A stretch of DNA of 64,000 nt from Stenotrophomonas sp. SAU14A_NAIMI4_8 (GTDB lineage: Bacteria; Pseudomonadota; Gammaproteobacteria; Xanthomonadales; Xanthomonadaceae). Below are positions 1 to 12,083 of this stretch, one piece after another. The notes below the pieces were generated by a model. That model did not search any database. It saw only the letters and a program-made list of their open reading frames with translations, and was not told the origin of the DNA. The stretch's first letter is position 1. The number at the start of each line of letters is the position of its first letter. The position numbers and the translations under genes are program-made. The stretch lies in contig NZ_CP025999.1 in NCBI RefSeq assembly GCF_003086695.1, positions 1 to 64,000 of the forward strand, read 5' to 3'.

Positions 1-1332
1 ATGGATGCCTGGACCCGAAGTCTCGAACGCCTCGAAGCGGAGTTTCCGCCGGAAGACGTTCACACCTGGTTGAAGCCACTGCAGGCCGATCTGCGCGTGG
101 ACAGCCTGGTGCTGTATGCACCGAACGCCTTCATCGTCGACCAGGTGCGCGAGCTGTACCTGCCGCGCATCCGCGAACTGCTGGCCCATTTCGCCGGTTT
201 CAGCGACGTTTTTCTTGAAATCGGCTCGCGCCCGCGGCCCTCGGACACGCAGAACGCGCCGGTTTCAAGCCCGGCAGCGGCCGTGGCTGCAGAACCGCAG
301 GTGCCGTTTGCCGGCAACCTGGACAACCACTACACGTTTGCCAACTTCGTGGAAGGCCGCAGCAACCAGCTGGGTCTGGCCGCGGCGTTCCAGGCGGCGC
401 AGAAGCCGGGCGACCGCGCGCACAATCCGCTGCTGCTGTACGGGGGCACCGGCCTGGGCAAGACCCACCTGATGTTTGCCGCCGGCAATGCCATGCGCCA
501 GGCCAATCCGGGTGCGAAGGTGCTCTACCTGCGTTCGGAACAGTTCTTCAGCGCGATGATCCGGGCCCTGCAGGAAAAGACCATGGATCAGTTCAAGCGC
601 CAGTTCCAGCAGGTGGACGCGCTGCTGATCGATGACATCCAGTTCTTCGCCGGCAAGGACCGCACCCAGGAAGAGTTCTTCCACACCTTCAACGCGCTGT
701 TCGACGGCAAGCAGCAGATCATCCTGACCTGCGACCGGTACCCGCGCGAAGTGGAAGGCCTGGAAGCGCGCCTGAAGTCGCGGCTTGCCTGGGGCCTGTC
801 CGTCGCGATCGAACCACCGGACTTCGAGACGCGCGCAGCGATCGTGCTGGCCAAGGCACGCGAGCGCGGCGCGGAGATTCCCGATGATGTTGCGTTCCTG
901 ATTGCCAAGAAGATGCGCTCCAACGTGCGCGACCTGGAAGGTGCGCTCAATACCCTGACCGCCCGCGCCAATTTCACCGGCCGCGCGATCACCACCGAAT
1001 TCGCCCAGGAAACCCTGCGCGATCTGCTGCGGGCCCAGCAGCAGGCGATCAGCATTCCCAACATCCAGAAAACCGTGGCCGACTACTACGGGCTGCAGAT
1101 CAAGGATCTGCTGTCCAAGCGCCGGACCCGTTCGCTGGCCCGCCCGCGTCAGGTCGCCATGGCCCTGACCAAGGAACTGACCGAACACAGCCTGCCCGAG
1201 ATCGGCGACGCCTTTGCCGGTCGCGATCACACCACGGTGCTGCACGCCTGCCGTCAGATCCGCACCCTGATGGAAACCGACGGCAAGCTCCGCGAGGACT
1301 GGGACAAGCTGATCCGGAAGCTGAGCGAATGA
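1..1332 (+). CDS. dnaA: Chromosomal replication initiator protein DnaA
   Basis: AAA+ ATPase that binds DnaA boxes and melts oriC to start replication. The 443-residue protein has the full family layout: N-terminal DnaB/self-interaction domain (about 1-80), a short linker, the AAA+ domain with Walker A GGTGLGKT at 148-155 and Walker B LLIDDIQ at 208-214, and the C-terminal DNA-binding domain with the signature GRDHTTV at 407-413. Length is normal for a gammaproteobacterium with a short linker domain. The window begins on its ATG, so its promoter and upstream region cannot be seen. It is followed by a 276-bp AT-richer gap with DnaA boxes and then dnaN. Confidence 0.98.
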   Translation: MDAWTRSLERLEAEFPPEDVHTWLKPLQADLRVDSLVLYAPNAFIVDQVRELYLPRIRELLAHFAGFSDVFLEIGSRPRPSDTQNAPVSSPAAAVAAEPQVPFAGNLDNHYTFANFVEGRSNQLGLAAAFQAAQKPGDRAHNPLLLYGGTGLGKTHLMFAAGNAMRQANPGAKVLYLRSEQFFSAMIRALQEKTMDQFKRQFQQVDALLIDDIQFFAGKDRTQEEFFHTFNALFDGKQQIILTCDRYPREVEGLEARLKSRLAWGLSVAIEPPDFETRAAIVLAKARERGAEIPDDVAFLIAKKMRSNVRDLEGALNTLTARANFTGRAITTEFAQETLRDLLRAQQQAISIPNIQKTVADYYGLQIKDLLSKRRTRSLARPRQVAMALTKELTEHSLPEIGDAFAGRDHTTVLHACRQIRTLMETDGKLREDWDKLIRKLSE

Positions 1333-1400
1333 TGCACCGACGCCGATAAGGCGTCATCGCACAAAACGGTGCAGAATCCGGTAGCAAGCGCGGGATGAGT

Positions 1401-1409
1401 TGTGGATAA
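1401..1409 (-). promoter_or_regulatory. DnaA box
   Basis: TGTGGATAA, the reverse complement of the perfect DnaA box TTATCCACA, about 70 bp after the dnaA stop codon. Confidence 0.8.
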
Positions 1410-1435
1410 AAAAGCGGTTTGAAATCGCTGCAGAT

Positions 1436-1444
1436 TTATCCACA
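1436..1444 (+). promoter_or_regulatory. DnaA box
   Basis: Perfect TTATCCACA, facing the box at 1401-1409. Confidence 0.8.
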
Positions 1445-1608
1445 GCTTTCCCCACCCCTTGGGGGTCGGTAATGCAGAGGGTTTCGCGGTCTGAAAGCCC
1501 TTTAATTACAAAGACTTAGGGTTGTTTTCCAGCAATTCTGTCTCTACCAGCACCACCAAGCTTTTGATTTATTCCACATTTTTTTAAAGCATAGGGGCAC
1601 GGAACCAC

Positions 1609-2709
1609 ATGCGTTTCACACTGCAGCGCGAAGCCTTTCTCAAGCCGTTGGCACAGGTCGTCAACGTGGTCGAACGCCGCCAGACCCTTCCGGTTCTGGC
1701 CAATTTCCTGGTCCAGGTGCAGAACGGCCAGCTGTCGCTGACCGGTACCGACCTGGAAGTGGAGATGGTGTCGCGGATCGCGGTTGAAGATGCCCAGGAC
1801 GGCGAAACCACCATTCCCGCCCGCAAGCTGTTCGAGATCATCCGCGCCCTGCCCGACGGCAGCCGGATCACCGTCTCGCAGACCGGTGACAAGATCACCG
1901 TGCAGGCCGGTCGCAGCCGCTTCACCCTGGCCACCCTGCCCTCCAACGACTTCCCGTCGGTGGACGAAGTGGAAGCCACCGAGCGCGTGGCCATTGGCGA
2001 AGCGACCCTGAAGGAACTGATCGAACGCACCGCGTTCGCGATGGCCCAGCAGGACGTGCGCTACTACCTCAACGGCCTGTTGTTCGATCTGCGCGGCGAT
2101 GCCCTGCGGACCGTGGCCACCGACGGCCACCGCCTGGCCCTGTGTGAAACCGATCTGGCCAAGCCCAGCGGTTCCAAGCGCCAGATCATCGTGCCGCGCA
2201 AGGGCGTGACCGAACTGCAGCGTCTGCTGGAAAGCGGCGATCGCGAGATCGAGCTGGAAGTCGGCCGCAGCCACGTGCGCGTGAAGCGCGACGATGTCAC
2301 CTTCACCTCGAAGCTGATCGACGGCCGCTTCCCGGATTACGAAGCGGTGATCCCGATTGGCGCCGATCGCGAAGTGAAGGTGGACCGTGAAGCGCTGCGT
2401 GCCTCGCTGCAGCGCGCCGCGATCCTGTCCAACGAGAAGTACCGCGGCATCCGCGTTGAAGTCTCGCCGGGCAACCTGAAGATCAGCGCGCACAACCCGG
2501 AGCAGGAAGAAGCCCAGGAAGAGATCGAAGCCGACACCACGGTCAGCGACCTGGCCATTGGCTTCAACGTGAATTACCTGCTGGATGCCCTGTCCGCCCT
2601 GCGCGACGAGGAAGTCATCATCCAGCTGCGCGATTCCAACTCCTCGGCGCTGGTGCGTGAATCCAGCAGCGAGAAGTCGCGCCACGTGGTGATGCCGCTG
2701 CGTCTCTGA
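1609..2709 (+). CDS. dnaN: DNA polymerase III beta subunit (sliding clamp)
   Basis: Ring-shaped processivity clamp that tethers DNA polymerase III and other repair enzymes to DNA. The 366-residue product begins MRFTLQREAFLKPL and ends VMPLRL, with the C-terminal MPxRL signature of clamps; length and the three-fold clamp-domain architecture fit the family. It starts right after the oriC gap with only a weak purine stretch upstream as ribosome binding site. A strong rho-independent terminator follows at 2739-2768, so it is probably transcribed separately from recF, which lies 875 bp further on. Confidence 0.98.
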   Translation: MRFTLQREAFLKPLAQVVNVVERRQTLPVLANFLVQVQNGQLSLTGTDLEVEMVSRIAVEDAQDGETTIPARKLFEIIRALPDGSRITVSQTGDKITVQAGRSRFTLATLPSNDFPSVDEVEATERVAIGEATLKELIERTAFAMAQQDVRYYLNGLLFDLRGDALRTVATDGHRLALCETDLAKPSGSKRQIIVPRKGVTELQRLLESGDREIELEVGRSHVRVKRDDVTFTSKLIDGRFPDYEAVIPIGADREVKVDREALRASLQRAAILSNEKYRGIRVEVSPGNLKISAHNPEQEEAQEEIEADTTVSDLAIGFNVNYLLDALSALRDEEVIIQLRDSNSSALVRESSSEKSRHVVMPLRL

Positions 2710-2718
2710 CGCTTGCGT

Positions 2719-2734
2719 TGTTCCACGTGAAACA
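2719..2734. promoter_or_regulatory. parS: parS centromere site (ParB binding)
   Basis: TGTTCCACGTGAAACA, a full match to the conserved 16-bp parS consensus TGTTNCACGTGAAACA bound by chromosomal ParB. It lies 10 bp after the dnaN stop codon, just before the terminator. Origin-proximal location is what is expected of parS. Confidence 0.85.
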
Positions 2735-2738
2735 AGAA

Positions 2739-2768
2739 AACGCCCGGGAGATCCGGGCGTTTTTTTTG
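2739..2768 (+). terminator. Rho-independent terminator of dnaN
   Basis: Nine-base-pair perfect stem AACGCCCGG / CCGGGCGTT around the loop GAGAT, followed by a run of eight T. It sits between two parS sites. Confidence 0.9.
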
Positions 2769-2782
2769 TTCCACGTGGAGCA
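2767..2782. promoter_or_regulatory. parS: parS-like site, one mismatch
   Basis: TGTTCCACGTGGAGCA differs at one position from the Pseudomonas-type parS TGTTCCACGTGGAACA. It directly follows the dnaN terminator, 32 bp from the perfect site at 2719-2734. Confidence 0.7.
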
Positions 2783-3062
2783 TTGCCGAGAACAGACGGA
2801 TGACAGTGCGCCCTTCATCGATGGGGGACGCAGATCGTTTCGGTGGTAGCCGTTGATTCCTTCGACCGAGGGTCTGCGCTGACTTCGCAGCTCAACTCGG
2901 CGAGGAGAAGCTGCATCTGCTGACGCTACTGTCCACAGGCCTGGAATCCTGCGCTCGAGGGCGTCCCAAGCTTTTAAATCTGGGTATAAATCTAAAGCAT
3001 GGTGGTGCTGGTAGAGCCAGATTTCGTGGAAAACATGCTTATATTGTTGTTTTTAAATGGGT

Positions 3063-3181
3063 TTATACACCTGAAACCCCCTGTATATCGGGCTCTGGGG
3101 CTGGGGGGGAAGCTGTGGATAGTTTTACCAGCGGTCAAAATTGGCATTTTTATCCACAGATTGCCCATACCTTGTGTATAA
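3063..3181. other. DnaA-box cluster in the dnaN-recF gap
   Basis: Four DnaA-box-like 9-mers in 119 bp: TTATACACC at 3063-3071 (one mismatch), TGTGGATAG at 3114-3122 (one mismatch, reverse), TTATCCACA at 3150-3158 (perfect), and TGTGTATAA at 3173-3181 (perfect to TTATNCACA, reverse). The preceding 100 bp is strikingly AT-rich. It could be a second origin element, a DnaA-titration site, or a regulator of recF. Confidence 0.55.
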
Positions 3182-3584
3182 GTCATACAGACCTGCTGTG
3201 GACAGCGTGGAACGCAGCACCTGAATTTCTTGAAATCTGTGGAACCCTCGGCTGCTCTGCCCCTCAGATTTCAAGCAATCAACGCAGTGGCTTGCCCGCT
3301 GTCCTGCACCGCGCTGCGCGGCAGCGCCTGGCGAAGGCGAAAATCTGTTGAATTCTGCTCATGCCGGCCCTGCCAAGGCCCGCAGATTTCAAGAAATCCA
3401 CGCGGTTCCAGCGGCCGGCGAGGGCAGCAATCGGCAGCGCGGCACGTGGAACCCATGCGGTGTCCGGAGCGCGTGTTGCCGTCGCCCGCCATGCCCCGCA
3501 ACGCGGTGCCGGGCTTGACCGATGCAGTAAGCTGATGGATTCCCTGCCCTGTTGCCGCCCCGAGCGGCTGGTCCCCCGCGTCCC

Positions 3585-4679
3585 ATGCTGATCCGCCGCC
3601 TCGCCCTGAACCAACTGCGCCGCTTCAGTGCCGTGGAGCTGTCGCCCCAGCCGGGCCTGAACCTGTTGACCGGCGATAACGGTGCGGGCAAGACCAGTGT
3701 GCTGGAAGCGCTGCACCTGATGGCCTATGGCCGCAGCTTCCGCGGGCGCGTGCGCGACGGACTGGTCCGCCAAGGCCAGGAAGCGCTGGAAATCTTCGTC
3801 GAATGGGACGAACAGCGTTCCAGCCATCCGCCCCACCGCCGCAAGGCCGGCCTGCGTCACAGCGGGCAGGAATGGAAAGGCCGCCTGGATGGCGAGGATG
3901 TGGCCCAGCTCGGGAATCTCTGCGCGGCCCTGGCGGTCGTGACGTTCGAACCCGGCAGCCACGCCCTGGTCAGCGGGGGCGGTGAACCGCGTCGGCGCTT
4001 CCTGGATTGGGGTCTGTTCCACGTGGAACCAGACTTTCTTTCGCTGTGGCGCCGCTACTCCCGTGCACTGAAGCAGCGCAATGCGCTGTTGAAGCAAGGC
4101 GGGCCCTCGCGGATGCTGGACACGTGGGACCACGAGCTGACCGAAGCCGGCGAACCGCTGACCAGCCGGCGCCAGCACTACCTGGAGCGGCTGCAGGAGC
4201 GGACGATTGCCCTGGCGTCGGAACTTGCACCGCAGCTGGGCATCCAAGGCCTGAATCTCAGCCCCGGTTGGCGCCGGCACGAACTGCCGCTGGCCGATGC
4301 GCTCCTGCTGGCCCGCGAACGCGATCGCCAGGCCGGTTACACCTCGGTGGGCCCACATCGCGCCGACTGGAGCGTGGATTTCCACAGTATTCCCGGTCGC
4401 GATGCCTTGTCCCGTGGCCAGGCCAAGCTGACGGCGCTGGCTTGCCTGATGGCACAGGCCGAGGACTACGCCGAGCAGCGTGGCGAATGGCCGGTGATCG
4501 CGCTGGATGACCTGGCCTCAGAGCTGGATCGCACCCATCAAGCCCGCGTGCTGCAGCGCTTGCTGGCGGGGCCGGCACAGATCTTCGTCACCGCCACCGA
4601 AACGCCGGCGGCGCTGGTGGATCTGCCCGAGATCACCCGGTTCCACGTGGAACATGCACGGATCGTGGCTGTGCCATAG
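3585..4679 (+). CDS. recF: DNA replication/repair protein RecF
   Basis: SMC-like ABC-type ATPase that helps load RecA onto gapped DNA via RecFOR. The start [15 protein letters not shown] matches the usual RecF N-terminus, giving 364 residues; an in-frame upstream ATG-less extension is not supported. Walker A GDNGAGKT lies at 30-37, the ABC signature LSRGQ at 275-279 and Walker B VIALDD at 304-309. Two parS-type sites lie inside the reading frame, at 4015-4030 and 4639-4654, so parts of this gene are under dual constraint. It stands between the long dnaN-recF gap and gyrB. Confidence 0.96.
   Translation: MLIRRLALNQLRRFSAVELSPQPGLNLLTGDNGAGKTSVLEALHLMAYGRSFRGRVRDGLVRQGQEALEIFVEWDEQRSSHPPHRRKAGLRHSGQEWKGRLDGEDVAQLGNLCAALAVVTFEPGSHALVSGGGEPRRRFLDWGLFHVEPDFLSLWRRYSRALKQRNALLKQGGPSRMLDTWDHELTEAGEPLTSRRQHYLERLQERTIALASELAPQLGIQGLNLSPGWRRHELPLADALLLARERDRQAGYTSVGPHRADWSVDFHSIPGRDALSRGQAKLTALACLMAQAEDYAEQRGEWPVIALDDLASELDRTHQARVLQRLLAGPAQIFVTATETPAALVDLPEITRFHVEHARIVAVP
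4015..4030. promoter_or_regulatory. parS: parS site inside recF
   Basis: TGTTCCACGTGGAACC, a palindromic ParB site of the Pseudomonas type, lying in coding sequence (residues LFHVEP of RecF). Confidence 0.8.
4639..4654. promoter_or_regulatory. parS: parS-like site at the 3-prime end of recF
   Basis: GGTTCCACGTGGAACA has one mismatch (first base) to TGTTCCACGTGGAACA and contains a perfect 14-bp palindrome GTTCCACGTGGAAC. It encodes RFHVEH near the RecF C-terminus. Confidence 0.75.
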
Positions 4680-7250
<2,571 letters not shown>

Positions 7251-7264
7251 CACACTCGACTGCT

Positions 7265-7293
7265 GGCCGGTGCGCGGGGGAGGCGCGCCGGCC
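7265..7293 (+). terminator. Possible terminator hairpin after gyrB
   Basis: Eleven-base-pair stem GGCCGGTGCGC / GCGCGCCGGCC with one G-T pair and a 7-base loop, starting 14 bases after the gyrB stop. There is no clear T run, so termination is uncertain. Confidence 0.4.
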
Positions 7294-7318
7294 GTCGTCC
7301 CTTGACCACAGGTACCCG

Positions 7319-8164
7319 ATGTCTGCTTCCGCTCCGGTTTCCGCACCGCCGCCGGTTCCCCCGGCATCCGCCGCGCCCCGCGCCTCCTCGCCGCTGGCCG
7401 GCTTCTTCATCGATCTGGGCATTGCCGTGGTAGCGCTGTTCGGGCTCAGCCTGATCAGCGGCATGGTCTGGGGCCTGACGCGTACCGTGGCGATCAGCGT
7501 GGCCAATGCCAACGCCGGTGGCGAAGCCGCCGATGCCGGCGCACTGGCCGCCCAGCTCGGCCAACCCGGTGCCCTGGCACAGGTGGTGATGGCGCTGGTG
7601 GCCACCGGTGGCGCCGCGTTGCTGGTCTATTTCTGGCGCCGGCCGGCCAACGCCGCCGAACGCCAGCGTTCCCTGCAGGCACTGCGCCGCCCCGCGACCT
7701 GGGGCTGGACGCTGCTGGTGGCCACCCTGATCGTGATCGGCAGCAACGGCATCGCGTTCCTGGCCAAGCAGCTGGGCGTGGAACCGGTGCCCACCAACCT
7801 GCACCTGATGCAGAACGCCATTGCCCAGTTCCCGGTGTTCCTGGTGCTGTTTGCGGTGGTGCTGGCGCCGGCCTACGAAGAACTGCTGTTCCGCCGCGTG
7901 CTGTTCGGGCGCCTGTGGCAGGCCGGCCGGCCCTGGCTGGGCATGCTGCTCAGCAGCCTGGCCTTCGCCCTGATCCATGAAATTCCCGGAACCAGCGCCA
8001 ACGGTCCGGCCGAGATCGCCCAGCTGTGGCTGGTCTACGGCGGCATGGGCGCGGCGTTCTGCTGGCTGTACAAGCGCACCGGCACGCTGTGGGCCGCCAT
8101 TGCCGCGCACGGCCTGAACAACGCCGTGGCGCTGGCGGCACTGGTGTTCTTCGGCGCCACGTAA
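7319..8164 (+). CDS. CPBP family intramembrane metalloprotease
   Basis: Polytopic inner-membrane protein of the CPBP/Abi (CAAX-protease-like) family. All three family motifs are present: EELLFRR at 187-193, FALIH ending in His220, and HGLNN at 264-268, giving the Glu and His residues expected for metal-dependent proteolysis. The first 25 residues are Pro/Ala/Ser-rich and cytoplasmic; several hydrophobic segments follow. The substrate is unknown. It lies between gyrB and an M48 metalloprotease in the same direction. Confidence 0.88.
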   Translation: MSASAPVSAPPPVPPASAAPRASSPLAGFFIDLGIAVVALFGLSLISGMVWGLTRTVAISVANANAGGEAADAGALAAQLGQPGALAQVVMALVATGGAALLVYFWRRPANAAERQRSLQALRRPATWGWTLLVATLIVIGSNGIAFLAKQLGVEPVPTNLHLMQNAIAQFPVFLVLFAVVLAPAYEELLFRRVLFGRLWQAGRPWLGMLLSSLAFALIHEIPGTSANGPAEIAQLWLVYGGMGAAFCWLYKRTGTLWAAIAAHGLNNAVALAALVFFGAT

Positions 8165-8233
8165 GGCCACGCGCGCTTGACGAAAGATTAAGCAGGCGCG
8201 GTACACACTGCCTGCATGAACACGGGGGATTCC

Positions 8234-9040
8234 ATGAAATCACTGCTGCTCGCCCTGCTCATTACGTCGCTGGTGGCCGCGTGCGCGACCACCACCTCGC
8301 CCACCGGCCGCCGGCAGATGGTGGGTGGCGTGTCGCAGGCCCAGCTGGACCAGCTGGGTGCGCAGGCGTTCGCCGAAACCAAGCAGAAGGAAAAGATCAG
8401 CACCGACGGCCGCCAGAACGGCTACGTGCAGTGCGTGGTCAATGCGCTGGTGGCCCAGCTTCCCGATCAATACCGTGGCGTACGGTGGGAAACGGCGGTG
8501 TTCGTCGACAAGGAACCCAACGCCTTTGCCCTGCCCGGCGGCAAGGTGGGGGTGAACAGCGGCATCTTCACCGTGGCCAAGAACCAGGACCAGCTGGCGG
8601 CGGTCATCGGCCACGAGATCGGCCATGTGATTGCCCGCCACCACGAAGAGCGCATCACCCGACAGATGGGCGCGCAGACCGGCCTGGCAGTGCTGGGGGC
8701 GCTGGCCGGTGCCTACGGCGGCGATGGCGCGGCCAGCACGGTGAACCAGCTGGGTGGCATGGGCGCGCAGGCGGCCTTCCTGCTGCCAGGCTCACGTACC
8801 CAGGAAAGCGAGGCCGATGTGATCGGCCAGCGGCTGATGGCCCAGGCCGGTTTCAACCCCGCCCAGGCCGTGGATCTGTGGCAGAACATGATGGCCGCCA
8901 GTGGCGGACGCAGCCCGCAATGGCTGTCCACCCACCCCGATCCGGCCAACCGTATCCGCGAACTGCAGCGTGACGCCCCTGCCCTGGCGCCGGTCTACCA
9001 GCAAGCCCAGGCGGCCGGTCGCCGGCCAAAGTGTGGGTGA
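8234..9040 (+). CDS. M48 family metallopeptidase, lipoprotein
   Basis: Periplasmic zinc metalloprotease of the M48 (Oma1/BepA/LoiP-like) family, a group active in envelope quality control. The start is set at 8234 because GGGGGA at 8224-8229 is well spaced from it, whereas the in-frame ATG at 8216 has no ribosome binding site; the product is then 268 residues. The N-terminus is a lipoprotein signal with lipobox LVAAC. The zinc-binding HEIGH is at residues 127-131 and the third ligand glutamate lies in ESEAD (191-195). No TPR extension is present, so it resembles LoiP more than BepA. Confidence 0.9.
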   Translation: MKSLLLALLITSLVAACATTTSPTGRRQMVGGVSQAQLDQLGAQAFAETKQKEKISTDGRQNGYVQCVVNALVAQLPDQYRGVRWETAVFVDKEPNAFALPGGKVGVNSGIFTVAKNQDQLAAVIGHEIGHVIARHHEERITRQMGAQTGLAVLGALAGAYGGDGAASTVNQLGGMGAQAAFLLPGSRTQESEADVIGQRLMAQAGFNPAQAVDLWQNMMAASGGRSPQWLSTHPDPANRIRELQRDAPALAPVYQQAQAAGRRPKCG

Positions 9041-9171
9041 GTGCGCAGATTCATGCTGTACTGCAGCACATAAAACGATTTCTCATGCCATCCGTTTCTG
9101 ATACGTTTGGCGGCTCAGATTTTTCTGACAGTCCGACTTTGCCGCTCCGGGCGGTTCGATCGAGGTGAACG

Positions 9172-10359
9172 ATGATTTTCCGTAACCACAAAGCTGTGCT
9201 TTCCGTCCTGATCGCCACTGCCCTGACCGGCGCCGTGGTCACCGATGCGTTCGCGCAGTCCTCGCGTTCGTCCGAGCGTGGCAACCGCGGCGGCAAGCAG
9301 GCCAAGGCCGAAGTCCTGTACCCGAACGCCACCCGTGAGGAGCCGAAGGAAAAGGCGTCCTCGAAGATGGGCAGCAAGCTGCAGAAGCTGATTGACAACT
9401 ACAACGATCAGAAGTTCCCGGAGACCCTGCAGGTTGCCGGTGAGATCCTGGGCAACAGCGCGTCGAACAACTACGACAAGTCGCTGGCTGCGCAGCTCGC
9501 TTCGCAGGCCGCCTACCAGACCGACGACACCGCCGGCGCGATCACCTACCTCAAGCAGGCTCTGCAGCTGAACGGCCTGGACAACAACGGCCACTTCCAG
9601 GCCATGCTGATGCTGGGCCAGCTGCAGCTGCAGGAAGACCAGACCGCCGAAGGCCTGGCCACGCTGGACAAGTACTTCGCCGAGAGCAAGTCGAACAAGC
9701 CGGAAGAGCTGATCGCCAAGGGCCAGGCGCTGTACCAGCTGGAGCGCTACCAGGAAGCCATCCCGGTGCTGCAGCAGGCCATCGCCGGCGCCACCGAGCC
9801 GAAGGACAACTGGAACCAGCTGCTGATGGCGGCCTTGTCCGAAGCCGGCCAGACCGGTGAAGCGGTGAAGACCGCCGAGGCGCTGGCAGCGAAGAACCCG
9901 AACGACAAGAAGGCGCAGCTGAACCTGGCCAACATGTACATGCAGGCCGACCAGATGCCCAAGGCCGCCGCGGTGATGGACAAGCTGCGCAGCAGCGGCC
10001 AGCTCACCGAAGAGCGCGAGTACAAGCAGCTGTACTCGATCTATGCCAACACCGAGAACAAGGAAAAGGACGTCATCGCGGTCATCAACGAAGGGTTGCA
10101 GAAGGGCATCCTGAAGCCGGATTACCAGGTTTACCTGGCCCTGGCCCAGTCCTACTACTACTCCGACCAGGTGCCGCAGGCGATCGAGGCGTGGCAGAAG
10201 GCTGCCCCGCTGTCCAAGGACGGTGAGACCTACCTGAACCTGGCACGCGTCCTGCATGCCGAAGGTCGCGTTCCGGAGGCCAAGCAGGCCGCCCAGCAGG
10301 CGCTGGCGAAGGGCGTGAAGAACCAGGCTGATGCCAAGAAAATCATCAACCTGAAGTAA
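9172..10359 (+). CDS. Exported tetratricopeptide-repeat protein of the TonB operon
   Basis: A 395-residue exported protein: signal peptide ending about residue 29 (DAFAQ), a Lys/Glu-rich linker, then helical TPR-type repeats across about 65-395. A TPR protein immediately upstream of tonB-exbB-exbD is a recurring arrangement in Xanthomonadales, and TPR partners of TonB systems are known elsewhere, so a role in TonB-dependent transport or its regulation is a reasonable inference, not shown by the sequence. Ribosome binding site GAGGTG lies at 9162-9167. A hairpin follows the stop codon before tonB. Confidence 0.85.
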   Translation: MIFRNHKAVLSVLIATALTGAVVTDAFAQSSRSSERGNRGGKQAKAEVLYPNATREEPKEKASSKMGSKLQKLIDNYNDQKFPETLQVAGEILGNSASNNYDKSLAAQLASQAAYQTDDTAGAITYLKQALQLNGLDNNGHFQAMLMLGQLQLQEDQTAEGLATLDKYFAESKSNKPEELIAKGQALYQLERYQEAIPVLQQAIAGATEPKDNWNQLLMAALSEAGQTGEAVKTAEALAAKNPNDKKAQLNLANMYMQADQMPKAAAVMDKLRSSGQLTEEREYKQLYSIYANTENKEKDVIAVINEGLQKGILKPDYQVYLALAQSYYYSDQVPQAIEAWQKAAPLSKDGETYLNLARVLHAEGRVPEAKQAAQQALAKGVKNQADAKKIINLK

Positions 10360-10371
10360 GTAGGAATAACG

Positions 10372-10408
10372 CCTGAACGCCTGCGAGATTAATGCGCAGG
10401 CGCTCAGG
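10372..10408 (+). terminator. Hairpin between the TPR gene and tonB
   Basis: Stem CGCCTGCG / CGCAGGCG with a 9-base loop, extended after one mismatch by CCTGA / TCAGG. No T run follows; it may be an mRNA processing or attenuation structure within the operon rather than a true terminator. Confidence 0.35.
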
Positions 10409-10503
10409 ATTGGTATAAGCTTGGAGGTTCCTGCGGTGTCATGCACCGCTGATCAGGGATCCCGCCCCCCGGGACTCCGGCCCCACTATTGAGCTCTTGG
10501 CGC

Positions 10504-11172
<669 letters not shown>

Positions 11173-11264
11173 TGCGAGCGGGTGGCCGCCGGCCACCCCT
11201 CCTCCGGTTCGATTGTCTAGCTTAGCTACACCCTTTATCACCACACACAACAAAGGTAAGCGTC

Positions 11265-12026
11265 ATGCTGCAGGAAATTTTCATCGCCGCTGCTGCCGGG
11301 GGCAATCCGTCCAACGCCCTGTCGCAGATGGGCTTCGAGCACCTGATCCACGAAATGACCACCAAGCCGGGTGATTTCGCCGTTTCCTGGGTCGTGCTGC
11401 TGACCCTGGTCGTCATGTCGGCCATGTCCTGGTACTGGACCGTCATCAACATCTTCCGCGCTACCCGCCTGAAGAGCGCTGCTGATCGCGTCGTCAGCCT
11501 GTTCTGGGATACCCCGAACGCACAGGACGCCATCCGTGCGATGGAAGAGCAGCCGGCTTCGGAGCCGTTCTCGAAGATCGCCCTGGATGCTGCGCAGGCT
11601 GCTGCCCACCACCAGCGCGCTGAAGGCGGCGCCACCGGTGGCCTGGGTGAAAACCTGAGCCGTTCGGAGTTCGTCGACCGCGCCCTGCGCCAGGCCGTCA
11701 CCCGCGAAAGCAACAAGCTGCAGTCGGGCATGACCCTGCTGGCCACCGTCGGTGCAACCGCTCCGTTCGTCGGTCTGCTGGGTACCGTGTGGGGCATCTA
11801 CGGCGCGCTGATCAAGATCGGCGCCACCGGCTCCGCTTCGATCGACGCCGTTGCCGGCCCGGTGGGTGAAGCACTGATCATGACCGCCATCGGTCTGTTC
11901 GTCGCAATCCCGGCCGTGTTCGCCTTCAACTTCTTCAGCAAGATCAACAGCGCGACCATCAGCAAGTTCGATACCTTCGCGCACGACCTGCACGACTTCT
12001 TCGCCACCGGTTCGCGCGTCCGCTAA
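11265..12026 (+). CDS. exbB: Biopolymer transport protein ExbB (MotA/TolQ/ExbB proton channel)
   Basis: Inner-membrane scaffold of the TonB motor; pentamers enclose ExbD and use the proton gradient. The 253 residues contain three membrane spans (about 40-62, 150-180 and 205-232), with the conserved glycine-rich LLGTVWGIYGAL stretch of the MotA/TolQ/ExbB domain. AAGG at 11253-11256 provides the ribosome binding site. It lies 92 bp after tonB and 57 bp before the first exbD. Confidence 0.96.
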   Translation: MLQEIFIAAAAGGNPSNALSQMGFEHLIHEMTTKPGDFAVSWVVLLTLVVMSAMSWYWTVINIFRATRLKSAADRVVSLFWDTPNAQDAIRAMEEQPASEPFSKIALDAAQAAAHHQRAEGGATGGLGENLSRSEFVDRALRQAVTRESNKLQSGMTLLATVGATAPFVGLLGTVWGIYGALIKIGATGSASIDAVAGPVGEALIMTAIGLFVAIPAVFAFNFFSKINSATISKFDTFAHDLHDFFATGSRVR

Positions 12027-12083
12027 TTGCGACGCGCTGTACCCAGCGAGAACGTAGTCAACACGATCTAGACGGAGCCCGTT

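Larger units (their letters stand above)
1333..1608. other. oriC: Probable replication origin (oriC), dnaA-dnaN intergenic region
   Basis: A 276-bp non-coding gap, clearly AT-richer than the flanking genes, especially 1495-1600. It holds two perfect DnaA boxes in opposite orientation, TGTGGATAA at 1401-1409 and TTATCCACA at 1436-1444, 26 bp apart, followed by several A/T runs. In Xanthomonas campestris the dnaA-dnaN gap of nearly the same size is, as I recall, the minimal autonomously replicating origin and has unusually few DnaA boxes. Assignment here is by position, boxes and that precedent; no functional evidence is visible. Confidence 0.75.
2710..3584. other. Long non-coding gap between dnaN and recF
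   Basis: This 875-bp gap has no convincing gene; the short ORFs in it lack ribosome binding sites and family resemblance. It contains two parS-type sites flanking the dnaN terminator (2719-2782), an AT-rich stretch (about 2965-3075), a cluster of DnaA-box-like 9-mers (3063-3181), and three copies of the 16-mer CAGATTTCAAGMAATY (one inverted at 3224-3239, direct at 3265-3280 and 3383-3398). The recF promoter should lie in its 3-prime part. Confidence 0.7.

Noticed and set aside
1569..1578. Possible third DnaA box TTATTCCACA in the presumed oriC
   Set aside because: Needs a one-base insertion or two mismatches relative to TTATNCACA; too weak to annotate.
3438..3453. Half parS site with CACGTGGAACC
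   Set aside because: Only the right half matches; four mismatches on the left.
2992..3535. Several 60-100 codon ORFs in the dnaN-recF gap
   Set aside because: No ribosome binding sites, no recognisable domains, and they overlap DnaA boxes and repeats.
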